From Mytilinidion resinicola (Eukaryota; Ascomycota; Dothideomycetes; Mytilinidiales; Mytilinidiaceae), in assembly GCF_010093595.1 (NCBI RefSeq), contig NW_022985468.1, positions 378,615 to 442,614 of the forward strand: a stretch of DNA of 64,000 nt, written 5' to 3'. Positions 44,856-56,300 of this stretch are shown in pieces (within the stretch, counting starts at the first letter, position 1; each line of letters begins with the position of its first letter). Both the position numbers and the translations under genes were made by a program. Under the pieces are notes generated by a model. The model was not told the origin of the DNA. It saw only the letters and a program-made list of their open reading frames with translations, and did not search any database.

Positions 44856-47171
44856 TTATAGCTCATCGTGCCCCGCATCCTCATCGCCATCGTAATCCGG
44901 CATGCCTCCCGCTCCGCCGCCATACAGCTTCGAGGTGATCGGGTAAGCGACGCTGCTGAGCTTCTCCTTCTGCTCGTCAAAGTCCTCGGCGTTGGCCGTG
45001 GCGGCGTTTTCTTCGAGCCAGTCTTGGGTTTCCTTGACGGCTTCGAGGAGCTGGGACGGCGAATTAGCGTTATCTTCTTAATGGTAAACAAGGGATCAAC
45101 ATACCGTCTCCTTGTCATCCTCATCAATCTTGCCACCGAGGCCTTCCTCGTCGGCGACCTGGTTCTTGAGGCTGTAGGCGTAGTTCTCAAGGCCGTTCCT
45201 TGCCTCGATGCGCTCGCGGGTTGCCTTGTCTTCCTCGGCGTACTTCTCGGCTTCCTCAACCATGCGCTCGATTTCCTCGGCTGATAGACGGCCCCTGTCG
45301 TTGTTGATGGCGATGGAGTCGCCCTTGCCGGTGCCCTTGTCGACGGCGCTGACCTTGAGGACACCGTTGGCGTCGAGCTCAAATGTCACTTCGACTTGAG
45401 GAACACCACGGGGTGCGGGACTGAGAGTGTATTAGCATGAAGAATAGGTGGTAGGTATGAAAGGGGCTGCTTACGGAATGCCAGTGAGTTCGAATTTGCC
45501 CAACATGTTGTTGTCCTTGGTCATAGAACGTTCACCCTCATAGACCTGAATCAAGACCACGGGCTGGTTGTCCGCAGCGGTGGAGAAGATCTGGCTCTTC
45601 TTGGTCGGGATGGTGGTGCCGCGCTTGATGAGGTGGGTCATGACACCGCCAGTAGTCTCAATACCAAGAGTGAGCGGGTTGACATCCATGAGAACGACCT
45701 GCTGTTCGGGTGTTAGTATGACTCGAAATCACTAATGAGCAAAGTAGACACATACGTTAGCCTTGGTATCACCGGACAAGACACCACCCTGGACAGCCGC
45801 ACCATAGGCAACGGCCTCATCGGGGTTAACATCCTTGCGCGCTTTCTTGCCGAAGTATTCCTCGAGCATGGCCTGGACCTTGGGGATACGGGTGGAGCCA
45901 CCGACGAGGACAATGTCGTCAATGTCGCTCTTTTTCATCTTGGCGTCTTTGAGAACCTGTTCGACGGGCTTGAGCGTCTTCTTGAAAAGATCATTGTTGA
46001 GCTCCTCGAACTTGGCGCGGGTAAGGGTCTCAGAGAAGTCCTCGCCGGCGTGGAAGGACTCGATTTCAATCTTGGCCGTCTTCTGGGAAGAGAGAGTTCG
46101 CTTGGCCTTCTCGACCTCACGCTTCAGCTTACCCATGGTCTTGGCGTCCTTGGTGATATCGACGCTCTTCTCCTTGTTGTACTTCTTGGCGAAGTAGTTG
46201 ATGACACGGTTATCGAAATCTTCACCACCGAGATGGGTGTCACCAGCGGTAGCCTGGACCTCGAAGACGCCGTTGTCAATGGTAAGGATGGAAACATCGA
46301 AGGTTCCTCCTCCAAGATCGTAGACGATGACTTGGCGCTCTTCCTTGTCAGTCTTGTCCAGACCGTAGGCGAGAGCGGCGGCGGTAGGTTCGTTGACGAC
46401 ACGGAGAACGTTCAGGCCGGCAATGGTACCAGCGTCCTTGGTAGCCGCTCGCTGAGCGTCGTTGAAGTAGGCTGGGACGGTAACAACGGCGTTGGTGACG
46501 GTCTCGCCGAGATAGCTCTCAGCGACCTCCTTCATCTTGCCCAAAACCATAGCGCTGATCTCCTCGGGGGTGAATGTGGTCTCCTTGCCGTGGACATCGA
46601 CCTTGACGCGGGGTTGACCGCCCTTGTTAACAACGGAGAAGGGGAAGTGCTTCATATCGGCCTGGACATCTTTGTCGGAGAACTTGCGCCCAATCAATCG
46701 TTTCTGCAGAGCAGTCAGTACTGTGCTTTCTGAGGTAGCTTCAGAGGGGAACCTACAATATCGAAGATGGTCCGGTGGGGGTTGCTAGCGTATTGATTCT
46801 TTGCGGCGTCACCGACCAGACGCTCCTCATCGGTGAAAGCGACCCAAGACGGTGTTATCCGGTTACCTGGTGATACCGTCAGTCTTAGCTTTTGAAAGGT
46901 GTCCTTTCAAAGTGGAGTAGAACATGCCTTGATCGTTGACCATAATCTCCACCTTTCCGTTCTTCATCACACCCACACATGAGTAGGTGGTTCCCAGATC
47001 GATACCAATGACAGGTCCCTGGACCGAATTGTTCTCTTTGAGCGGCTCCTGATCATCGTCTGCCCGTACGGTCGACGCGAGCATCAAGCCCCCAACGAAG
47101 ACGAGAAGAAGGTAAAAGGCAACGGACCACGCCGAGCGCGACGAGTTGCCGCTTCTTGACCGCCTCGCCAT
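44856..47171 (-). CDS. bipA: ER chaperone BiP/Kar2 (Hsp70)
   Basis: Six exons: 47171-46928, 46866-46757, 46703-45756, 45701-45475, 45420-45105 and 45050-44856, giving 679 residues. The N-terminal hydrophobic segment ([20 protein letters not shown]) is the ER signal. The ATPase domain has [32 protein letters not shown] and [13 protein letters not shown]. The substrate domain contains [20 protein letters not shown]. The C-terminus is GHDEL, the ER-retrieval signal. BiP folds secretory proteins, gates the translocon and restrains the unfolded-protein-response sensor. Four introns are GT-AG, but the first (46927-46867) starts GC in the strong context AAG|GCATGT, and no other junction preserves the conserved [10 protein letters not shown]. 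Symbol follows Aspergillus usage. Confidence 0.97.
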
Positions 47172-48974
47172 TGTATGTGTGTGAGAGGACTGAGGGAAGG
47201 GGAGTAGGAGCAATCTCTCTCGAAGAGACAGCAAAGAGAAGCGAAAGGACGAAGCCCTAAGGGTGTGTCGCCTCGGTGCACCTCTTATACAGGAGGACGA
47301 GCAAATGTAGAGAGACAAGTGGGGTGTGGTGGAGAGGATCGGGGTGTCGAAGAGGATGTGGGTGGAGAAAGGACCGGTGTGGGAGATGTTGCTTTAAAGG
47401 TAGCCACAGCTAAAGTTTTGGCCAGAAATCGCTTTGGAGTTCTGCCTGTGTATTTGCTCACCGCCTGCTGTATGAGGGAAGGCGAGGCCGTCATCCGCCA
47501 CTATTTGCGACTTGCAAGCTGTCCTTTCCAGGGCCGTTGAATGCTTCCCCTCAGCCTCACCACTCACGATCCTGCATGTGCTACTAATTACAACTTAATC
47601 TCAGACGCCTGGAGCCTCCGAATGGACACGTGTGAGCTCGCTCGTGCTAGAATATTCTCTGCTCCGACCACCATGCATGCACCACTTCACGTGATACGTT
47701 ACCTCTCTCTTATTACTTGAGTGATCTCCAAACTAGTCCTTTACTCACTCGAGTTTCTGCGTTTGAAAAGGCCCTATTCCGTCCATGCTAGCGGATGCTT
47801 TTCCATAGAACTACTTACAAATCCTAGGCCATCTATCTCAAAATAAAACCAACATCACCCCGCCACATTCCGGATTTAGAATAGAAACTTTAAGCGCTGG
47901 TCCCTGCACCCAGCCTCCCGTCGAACCCGTGCCCCTGCCAAGCGCCTCACTCCTCCATGTGTCCTTTTCTCAGCCCTGTACACCGAGAAAGCTAGCATTC
48001 CTTTTGATTGAGACAGTTATTAAGGCCCGCAATCAACGAATGTCGGGGAAAGACCATCCTCGGCGTGAGAGGTTTTTTTCGTTCATTCACATCCAAGCAC
48101 ACCATTAGGATATAAGTCTGGAAACGCCTTGCATCTGCTTGGGGTATGCCCAAGTTTATGACCAATAACTCTATCTGCATCGCAGGCATGTGAGGATAGA
48201 TCAGCTGGCAAGTCTCGAAAAACATGTCACGTGAAGGCAGGTGGGCAGGTGTGTCTGAGGTTGAAGGTTAAGAACTTGTAGAAGTAGCATTTCAGAAGGG
48301 AACGAGCCCAAACGAAATGAAACTAAAGTAGCACACTATCAATAAGAAGGAAAGCCCTCCAAACAATGATCGAAAACTTCGCCAAAACAAACACCACTGA
48401 GCAATCCACTTCCCGCAGGTCCAAAGAGCTGGTCCGTCTAGGCCTCTGCACTAATTCGGTGGTGTCCAAGCACCGAAAGAATGTACGTTACAAGAGGCGC
48501 GGGATAGTAAAGAAAATCGTGACGAGAAAGGCAAACAATCGTTCTCAATGAAAGGAAACGGGAACTTTGATAACAAAAAAAGAAAAGGAAGCCACGGTTT
48601 GACTTGAATGGGACTCGGAACTCGTACTCTAAACCTGACGAACCTCGAGCGCAACATCAGCGAGGGGTAAGCACAACAGTCCGAGAAGGTGTTTTGAAAC
48701 ATGAAAGTATGAATCCTGAGGCAACGTATCGTATTTGGACAGAACCTTTTAGTTCTTCTCGGTTGATGTGTTCTTACTCGTGAAATTTTGCTTTCGGTAT
48801 CGTCCACCGTCATGTTTCGAATTTGCGTGTATGGGCGTTCTCAACTGAGAGATACCCAGCCCTTCTGGGCTGACTTCATGAGATCAGGTAGCAGGGTAGT
48901 CGGAATGTGGTAAAATATAGGTAGCTCCTAGGTTCGGGGCTTCTCGGGGAAAGGCGTGGTAATCGTCGGGCATC
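47172..48974. other. Intergenic, 1.8 kb: BiP promoter and C2H2 3' flank
   Basis: The first 500 bases upstream of BiP are its promoter. A CACGTG palindrome in GGACACGTGTGAG at 47625-47637 is a candidate stress element. Small frames at 48366-48551 and 48451-48813 show no protein character and probably overlap the C2H2 3' untranslated region. Confidence 0.45.
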
Positions 48975-49756
48975 CTAGGGGGAGTCCGATGAAACATTGC
49001 CAGGTGAGTATGATGGGTGGTATTTTCGCATATGGCGCTTTCGATTGTCCTCTCGGTTGAAGGTTGAACCGCAATGCGGATCCCGGCATCTGAGGACTAC
49101 CCGCATCGTTGGATCGGAGTGTCGACTTCTTATATGCCGTTCAAGGTCCGCCCGTAAACCAAAGGGCGGCTGTTCACACCCAAGGACTGGGCAACGGTAC
49201 TGTTTTTCGTGGACGCTGTAGAGATGCTTCCTGTGACTCAGATTAGTCCCGCTCAGTTTTGGCTTTACGCTCTTTGTAACGCTTACCTCAGTTGACTGGG
49301 CGTCTTGAAAGCCATTTCGCATGAGGAACAGTGCAATAGTGAGGCGGATGTGTCCCTTTCCTGTGATGCTGAAATTGAGGGATGATTGGCGGCAATGCGG
49401 TCCTCTGGAGGGGATATTGGACGTTCAGCATCTGGGTCATGGTAGGGATCAGGTGCGGCCGAGGGCGATGACAATACTGAGCTGGATGTGGATGTAGATG
49501 CGGTGGCGGATGATACAGATATGGCGGGAGGGGTGGGTGAACTGCTACGAGAAGTACTGCATTGGACTAGAGAGTACTCTAGTCCAATTGAAGGAGAGGG
49601 TGCAAAATTCGAAATCTGGGGCAATTCGGGCCAGATAACGGGGTTTAATTTGAACTCAATGTCATAAGGGTTGACATATTCGGAAAGTGGAGTGTCAGAG
49701 TCACCGTCTAAACGATGGTCCGGATGGTCGCTCGAAATTGGTGGTGCGCGAAGACG
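48975..49756 (-). CDS. C2H2 zinc-finger protein (5' end unresolved)
   Basis: The supported exons are an open frame from about 49756 to 49287, then an intron 49286-49231 (GTAAGC..CACAG, phase 2), then 49230-48975. Three finger-like units are read: CSSCEMAFKTPSQLRKHLYSVH, CPVLGCEQPPFGLRADLERHIRSRH (extended loop) and CRDPHCGSTFNREDNRKRHMRKYH, each with the C2H2 ligands. Upstream is a Ser/Thr/Pro-rich region. No in-frame ATG precedes LSEYVNPYDIEFKLNPVIW before a TAA at 49759-49757, so at least one more 5' exon must exist. Probably a DNA-binding transcription factor with unknown targets. Confidence 0.75.
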
Positions 49757-51246
49757 TTATGTCTCCGCGCGACAGCGCTGTCGGAGGTGATGGGGATGGG
49801 GCTGGAGTGCAGCTTGGAAGAAACGGAAGAAGGTCCCTTCACCAGCTGCCGTGAAGGCGTGGTTCAGGGATGTGGATGCGAAGACTTCACCCCCAAAGGT
49901 ATTTCGATGATGATGGTACTTTAGATGCTAAGATGGGACCTTCGGAGGCTTAAATATAACGTTGAAGCTGGAGGCATACCGTGGGGGCGAAACTCGTGCC
50001 AGCGAATCGGGCCGTCATTCTGCATGTCGGTTGGTTGGGCCGGAGAACGCCACAGCCGGGAGGCATGCCTCATCCCGAGGTCGGACGTGGCAGCTCGGCA
50101 TGCCTCTCAGACATCAACATGCACACCGACGTAGCAAATGAGGGGGTTAGAGGCGGTGAACATCAATTTCAGCTATGGCATGAACGACTGACTAGACTCA
50201 GATCTATGTTGCGGTTGGTTGTCAATCGGGATTGCAGAAGCGTGAAACATCTCTCCTACGTGAAACATCTCTCCTGCCCGCCATCATCTCCGCCTGCCTC
50301 ATTCTTCAGCTCACTCCTTATCTCTAGACCTTTGAAAGATGGCACTAGAGGGTAAGGGCTTAGATCGCAAGCAGGGCAAAAGAAGGCTATCGTGCTTGAC
50401 ATGGGCGAGGCGGGTGAGATCGATCCCCTTAGGCTCGAGGGGGCGACGCTACGACAGTTCGGGTGTCTCACATTGGGGAACAGCCGGAGTTACGAAAGTT
50501 AGGTTGGGTGCTTTCGTGAAATGCGTGTCAGCTAAAGGTAGTGATTGGTTGTTCCTGAGGCACACATGCGGAGGCATTTACGCCCGATTTGTACGGCGAA
50601 TAGCTCGCTTCTGACTTGATTGGCCTTCGTGAGGGGTATGCATGTCGGACTGTCCCGAAATATGTCTTCACTGTTCTGTTACTCCCGAGGCTCTTTCATT
50701 TGCCTTGTCCTTGCTCTACTGCTCCGTACCTTCCACTCGATCGTAGCCGTTGCGTCAAATCTTGCCAAACTAGCCATGCGAATCAGCTCTACTAGCATCC
50801 AAGTTGAACAAAAACATGAAAGGGAAAGACTGTACTAGTAGATTCCTGGCAAGAAATAGAACCATGTGATGACGTTCGATAGATCCTCTTCGCGTCACCG
50901 CGACCAAGCGACGATGAGATTATCAATGTCAATCTCCCCCAACACATGCTACAGTCTCTCTGGACGCAGCTGGTCATACATCTCCCCGGCTCTCAGTCGT
51001 TTCCCTTCTAGCATCACGTGATCTAGCCGTATACGTTCGAGTCTGTTGATTGTCTGAGCCATCTCGTTTCTGATACTTACTGCCGCCGCTGTAGATCGCT
51101 AGGGCTTATTCAAGCATGGTACTGTGAATTGTGAATGTTCATTCAGTGAATCATAGTTCAGAAGGTGCGTTGCTCAACAAGATCAGGATATACGACGCCT
51201 CGCTTAGCTGCTTTACAACGGACACCCTGTAATTATATTTAGAGCT
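49757..51246. other. Intergenic, 1.5 kb
   Basis: Probably holds the missing 5' exon and promoter of the C2H2 gene. ACATCTCTCCTACGTGAAAC with its near-copy at 50246-50274 is a short direct repeat (GTGAAACATCTCTCCT twice). No other supported feature. Confidence 0.4.
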
Positions 51247-52126
51247 TTTGAGAATTAATAGAACGATGAAGGGTGACACTGGTCGGTGGGAAATCGCACG
51301 CGAGCTTGCGATGAGTCTGCATCATGCATTGAAGTCGGGTATTATGTGCGAGTGCTCTGTGAAGCATTTAGCGTGCTTTCGCCTTGAAAGCAGAAGTGGC
51401 CCTTGTGAGTTCGAGGCACGGTTCGGGATCCTGTTCTCTTCTCCATCGCCGCTGAAGAAATGGCGAAAGAATATTGAAATTTGCAAAAATGGCGAAGAGA
51501 GATCGTCTCGAGATCGGGTAGTTGATGAGTAGCATCCAATCGGAGACCAGCAGCAGCTTGCCTCAAGCGTAAATTGAGGGACAAGTACGAGCTAGCCGTG
51601 ACGCTGGCGACATCTGTTCTGCAACTTCATGCAACTCCATGGCTTGATGAGCATTGGTCAAACAAGGACGCATGATTTGTTCGCGGGCGGTCTCGAAGTT
51701 CTCCTGCTAACCGCACCGCGCATACACCCAGCAGGCATTTAACGCTCCGAAAGTCCGCGCGACGATCGAGTCGGAGATTCTTGCTGTGTCGTTCCTAGGC
51801 CAATAGTGAAGAATGAGGCCATTTTCGCCCTAGGCGTTACTCTCATCGAGCTCTCCCTCGGTCGCAATCTCGCATCGTTCCAAACCAAGGAAGACCTCGG
51901 TCCTAATCGTGAATACAGTTACTTCACTGATTGCATGATTGTGAATCGCTTAGTGAAAGATATCGCAGCGAACGAGGGGGACCGCTATGCCAGAGCCGTC
52001 CCCCGGCGTATCAACTGTTTTTTTGATCCGTTGGAGCCAAGTCAGGGGGATATTGCCTTCAGGCAAGCGTTTTATGACAATGCTATATCTCCGTTGAAAG
52101 AGATATACTTAGACTTCGTTAAGTAG
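51247..52126 (+). pseudogene. Relic of a DUF7580-type (prion/NLR-associated) fungal protein
   Basis: Pieces of one protein occur in order but in different frames. These are ALKSGIMCECSVKHLACFRL and ARFGILFSS (51330-51450), LRDKYELAVTLATSVLQLHA with TPWLDEHWSNKD (51565-51675, then TGA), and finally IVKNEAIFALGVTLIELSLG to a normal stop at 52126, with ARAVPRRINCFFDP and AFRQAFYDNAISPLKEIYLD. The last part is the typical C-terminal motif of the kinase-like DUF7580 domain found in fungal proteins near HeLo/NLR systems. At least one stop and two frame changes separate the pieces. No intron model restores a single frame. Confidence 0.65.
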
Positions 52127-52427
52127 TACTTCTTTTGGTCGCACAGGAAATTTGGCATTGAGGATTAGGTGTTTTCTTCCCAGTCATACTCTCGAATTTG
52201 TTTGACTACGAGTTGGAATATAAAATCACAACGTAAGATCCGAAACCTCACTAAGAGTCTACTGTAATGACTGAAGCAAAAGCGACAACGACGAGGCTGA
52301 GATGTGGAAACGAATTTGTACACAGCCCAACTTACCCCAATGACTCACTCACGTGCATCAAACCTACTTAAAGTCGTGATCCTCTGCTCTCGCAACAAAA
52401 ACCGCATCAACTCATTTCTTCGCAATC

Positions 52428-53279
52428 ATGGAGAGATCCGCAGCGGCCTCGCAAGCCTCAGCACCAGAAACGACGCCAGTGGAGCAACCTCGTTTAAGCC
52501 TCGCAGCCCGCATGAAGACCTACGAAGCCGTCACGGACACCAGAGTACCCTCAGACTCACCAGTAATACTCCGTCTCGATGGACACAGCTTCTCAAAGTT
52601 CACTGCCCACTTTGCGCGTCCCTTTGACCCGCGCATTCACTCGGCAATGGTCGACACATGTGCCGACTTGCTCCACTTCCTGCCCTCAGCCACGATAGCA
52701 TACACCCAATCCGACGAGATAACTCTAGTATGTCCACGTGGGCTGGGCTGCTTCAACGACCGAGTGCAGAAAGTAGGGAGTCTGGCCGCCGCGTATACCA
52801 GCGTGCGATTCAACGCGCATCTTTCAGCTGCTGTGGCTGCTATGCCGGAGCCGGCTGTCCGCAACGCAGAGATGGTACTCGGTAGCGCGTATTTCGATGC
52901 GAGGGTTTTTGGGATTCCGAGTGTGGAGGAGGCGCTGAATTGTCTGGTATGGCGGTGTCGCGGAGATGCGGTGAGGAATTTTGTCAACGCGTTCGCGAGA
53001 ACGCTCTTCAGTACGCGAGAACTGCATGGGAAGCGGTGCGAGGAGGTGCTAGAGATGATGAAGGATAAAGGCATAGTGTATGAGGAGGCAGTGCCCAGCT
53101 GGGCGGTTGAGGGGTCTATTGTGAAGAGGGAGTTGGTTGAACATGTTGGGCTCAATGGGAAGACGGGAGAGGAAGAGACGACGATGCGGTCCAGATCAAA
53201 GGTGGTGGACCGGGGGCTAAGAACATTCTCGGACGAGAATCTGAGGCTGATGGTGGAGAAGTATTGCACGGAGGCCTAG
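52428..53279 (+). CDS. Thg1-like protein (3'-5' nucleotidyl transferase), bacterial-type layout
   Basis: Intronless, 283 residues. After a 35-residue low-complexity start come PVILRLDGHSFSKFTAHFAR, with the metal-binding Asp, and TIAYTQSDEITLVCP, carrying the second acidic site. SLAAAYTSVRFNAHL, LGSAYFDARVFGIPS and CLVWRCRGDAVRNFVNAFAR follow in the order seen in Thg1-like proteins of bacteria and phages. Eukaryotic Thg1 adds G-1 to tRNA-His. Thg1-like proteins instead repair the 5' ends of truncated tRNAs. The motif spelling (YTQSDE, FDARVF, VWRC) favours the latter type. The catalytic acidic residues are present, so it is likely active. No targeting peptide is obvious. Confidence 0.85.
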   Translation: MERSAAASQASAPETTPVEQPRLSLAARMKTYEAVTDTRVPSDSPVILRLDGHSFSKFTAHFARPFDPRIHSAMVDTCADLLHFLPSATIAYTQSDEITLVCPRGLGCFNDRVQKVGSLAAAYTSVRFNAHLSAAVAAMPEPAVRNAEMVLGSAYFDARVFGIPSVEEALNCLVWRCRGDAVRNFVNAFARTLFSTRELHGKRCEEVLEMMKDKGIVYEEAVPSWAVEGSIVKRELVEHVGLNGKTGEEETTMRSRSKVVDRGLRTFSDENLRLMVEKYCTEA

Positions 53280-53780
53280 GTACATGTACGAGTGGTGACG
53301 GCGTGGAGATTCCAGAGGTGACGAGATCTACCTACAAGGCCTGAAGGCCGTACCTCGGGATCTAAGAATAGCTTCATAAGCCTACCTCAATTCGACAACG
53401 CTGTGACGCGGCTCCTTTGCTATCTGCAACTACTGCGTAGATCGTGCCTAAAGATGCTAGCTAATCACTGTTCAGGCAGCACTACCGGTAACTCCGTGGA
53501 CAACTATGCTGCGCCCAGCCTTCTGTGGGGCCCTTATTGCTGCTACATTTTCACCAGCCTTCAATTCTTACATCTCGGCCGCAAGGATTTAGCCTGCGCG
53601 CCTGTTACATACTGCACCGGTGCTAGCATAGGCTGCACAATATCTTCCACGCGATAATACTACTATAGACCCAGCCCCTCCCACAAGCCCCTCCCGTGTT
53701 TCAGTTTCAGCCCTGCTCTGATCTACAAACACTCCATGTCATCCTGAAAATCGGATTTCCACCTCTATCCTCTTCCAGCC
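53280..53780. other. Intergenic, 0.5 kb
   Basis: Promoter region of the next gene. Two short open frames lack any protein character. No repeat. Confidence 0.45.
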
Positions 53781-55891
53781 ATGGATTCCAGGGTCTCGGA
53801 CGATATCAGCCTCTTGTCGTATCCCCGGCAGCCCTATCATCGTCAAACATCCACTTCTACCTTCAGCAGCAAAGGTTATGCGCCCGTATCAGAGCCGTCT
53901 ATTGCAGAATCGTCGACGCCTTTCTCTCCGGGCGACACTTTCGAGGGAAGCACTGCTTACGGCGACTCTTACAAAGGCGGCGAGTTGCCACTAGAACACA
54001 AAAGGACTTTCAAATCGAAGCAGCTCAAGCAATTCAAGCCGTGGCATGTGCTCTGGATCTTTTGTGAAGCTATCTTCGCTTTTACCCCCTTGGCCTTCAT
54101 TGGTACGAACCCCCCCGAGGACTGTAGGCGAAGATTAGCGTATTGACCCCGAGATCCAGTCCTTGCCCTTCTTTCTTGGAAAATAGATGGCCATGAAGTG
54201 TCGCCTTATGGCGTTCGTCTAGTCCGCGTTATCTTGTTGAGCCCTACCGTATTTCCAATCGTATTCGCTGGTTTAATGGGAAGATGCTTTAGAGCCATTG
54301 GCCTGTACCTCTCTGAGCGAGGTATTGAGATTGCTGTAAGTATGATTCCAGTGTCTAGATGCCATGTCGCTCACTCCACTAGACTCTGGAACAGCTCGTT
54401 GGATGCCAGTCCATGTTCGCCGCATTAGAGCGATTTATAGGCCTTAAAGCCTTGAGTTTCATCGGACTGCCGTTGACTCTAGTGTGGTTTCTCTCACCTC
54501 TCGGGGGCCAGGCAGCCCTTCGGCTGCTTCACACTTCAAGGGAAACCATCCAAACGAGCGGAAACGTCAGCTATGTCGAGCCGGACGCGTTCCTGGACTC
54601 ATTTCTTATGGGTGCTAGCGACATGAATAGTGCTCGGTCGACATATACTTCCATCTTCCTGTCCTCTCTCCTGAGTTCCGGAAAGTACCAAGACACTCCA
54701 ATGGATCTGTGGGGAAATGTTAAGGTTCCGCCATTGACATCATTGCCCGATACCGATCTTGTCGATGGCTGGCGATTAATAGACCGAAGTACCAACGCTA
54801 CTACATACTCTTCACTAATCGGCGTTCCAATTGCAAACATCTCCGCCACGGGAACAACCGAATTTAATTTCCAGAGTCGGCAATTTGACATAAATTGCAC
54901 AAGCAACAAGCAAGTGAACGCAAGCACGGTCAACATAACCGGAGCCGAAACCTGGGTGCTCCAAGCCAAGGACGCAAAAACGCCCTGCACGAATTGGCCA
55001 TGTCCTATCATCCTTGGCAGCATGGACTCCACGAGTAGTTCCGCCGACTCTGTCGCGGATACGAAAATAACGTACGCTGAGTGCGTGGTCGGCTTCAACC
55101 TCGTCGAAACATCGATCAGTTGCAACGGAACGTCGTGCAGGGCGGACAAGATGCGGAACGTCTCGGAGCCATTTAATACCACTGTTGAAAGCCAAGCACA
55201 ACATCAGCTGTTCAACAGCTTCGCCTACCTCCCCACGACCGACAATTTTGACGTCGGATCGGCAGGCGCACGCGGGAGTACGAATATGGAGAAGTGGATG
55301 GCTAATCCCAACGACTTCATCGGAGCGACATACGTATACGTTGATCTCTGGCGTCTTTCCCCGGATGTACTAGGCCAGCGGCTTGAGATCCTTGTAAATA
55401 CGTTCTGGCAGTCAACTTTTGCAACGACCGCTCTGTCTGGAAAGCTCCCATCAAACCTAACATCGCTGCAATATTCTAGCCAAGGAGGCGAAGAGTCCCA
55501 GCTCTATCCCGCTCTTTTCTTCAACACTTCCGCCGCTCTTCTGACCCATGAAACACCAGAGAAGTATCAGTGCGACTGGGCATGGATGGTCAGTCTTCTG
55601 GTTTGCTCGACTATACTGCAGGTTGCCGCTTTAGCTGGCCTGGTGCTGCGGTATATGACCCTTGCGCCGGATATTCTTGGCTACGTATCTTCGCACACGT
55701 TCTTGAATCCATACTTACCGGTTCCGACTGGTGGAACAACGCTGAGTGGGCTAGAGCGGACTGCGCTGCTGAAAGGAACGCACGTGAAGATTGGAGATGT
55801 CTGTTCCAATTCTTCGGTAGGCGCGATTGCGATTGGAAGCGCAGAGAATGGTAATCTGGGGAGACTGAGTAGATCACGATGGTATATATGA
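53781..55891 (+). CDS. Large hypothetical membrane glycoprotein (fungal family)
   Basis: Three exons (53781-54102, 54160-54335 and 54395-55891), GT-AG introns, phases closed, 664 residues. A Ser-rich cytosolic start precedes four hydrophobic spans: WHVLWIFCEAIFAFTPLAFI, a segment in VRLVRVILLSPTVFPIVFAG, LSFIGLPLTLVWFLSPLG and, near the C-terminus, MVSLLVCSTILQVAALAGLV. Between the third and fourth lies a region of about 370 residues with many NxS/T sites and several Cys (CTNWPCP, SCNGTSC), which is therefore extracytoplasmic. This 3+1 TM layout is a common unnamed ascomycete family, expanded in many genomes. No enzymatic motif recognised. Confidence 0.8.
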
Positions 55892-56300
55892 GATATGATG
55901 GCATGTTTAGCTTCGACATTCGTCCTTGTAACGGTCATTTGCAGCGCTTTGATGTTGGGTATTAGAAAGTTTTAGTAACCTGTCAAATTTGATTGGCTTG
56001 ACTCGACTCTAATTATGGATGAGACCTGTCTACTAAATATCTATTTGTCCACCTTCAATCGCTGTCATGAGCATTGGAAGCTCCTGTTGTGTTGAAGATC
56101 TTCCGAGGACTGTGATTGGCCTAGCAGTTTTATAGTGGGCCGGCGGACGGGCTTATCGGGAATAACACTTCTGACTTCACCTCTTCAGACGGGCATGGTT
56201 ACAACCCCACGATCACTCTCCCAATACAGCGATTGCTTCTACGAATCCTCTCTCATATCAATCCTAAATCTTCCAATCCATCATCCAAGACTCCACCACC
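55892..56300. other. Intergenic, 0.4 kb
   Basis: Contains the 3' flank of the membrane-protein gene and the SDR promoter with a C/A-rich leader from about 56220. Nothing else seen. Confidence 0.5.

Noticed and set aside
45735..46733. 332-codon plus-strand open frame opposite BiP
   Set aside because: It mirrors the BiP ATPase exon codon for codon. Long antisense frames are a known artefact of Hsp70 codon bias and its product has no protein character.
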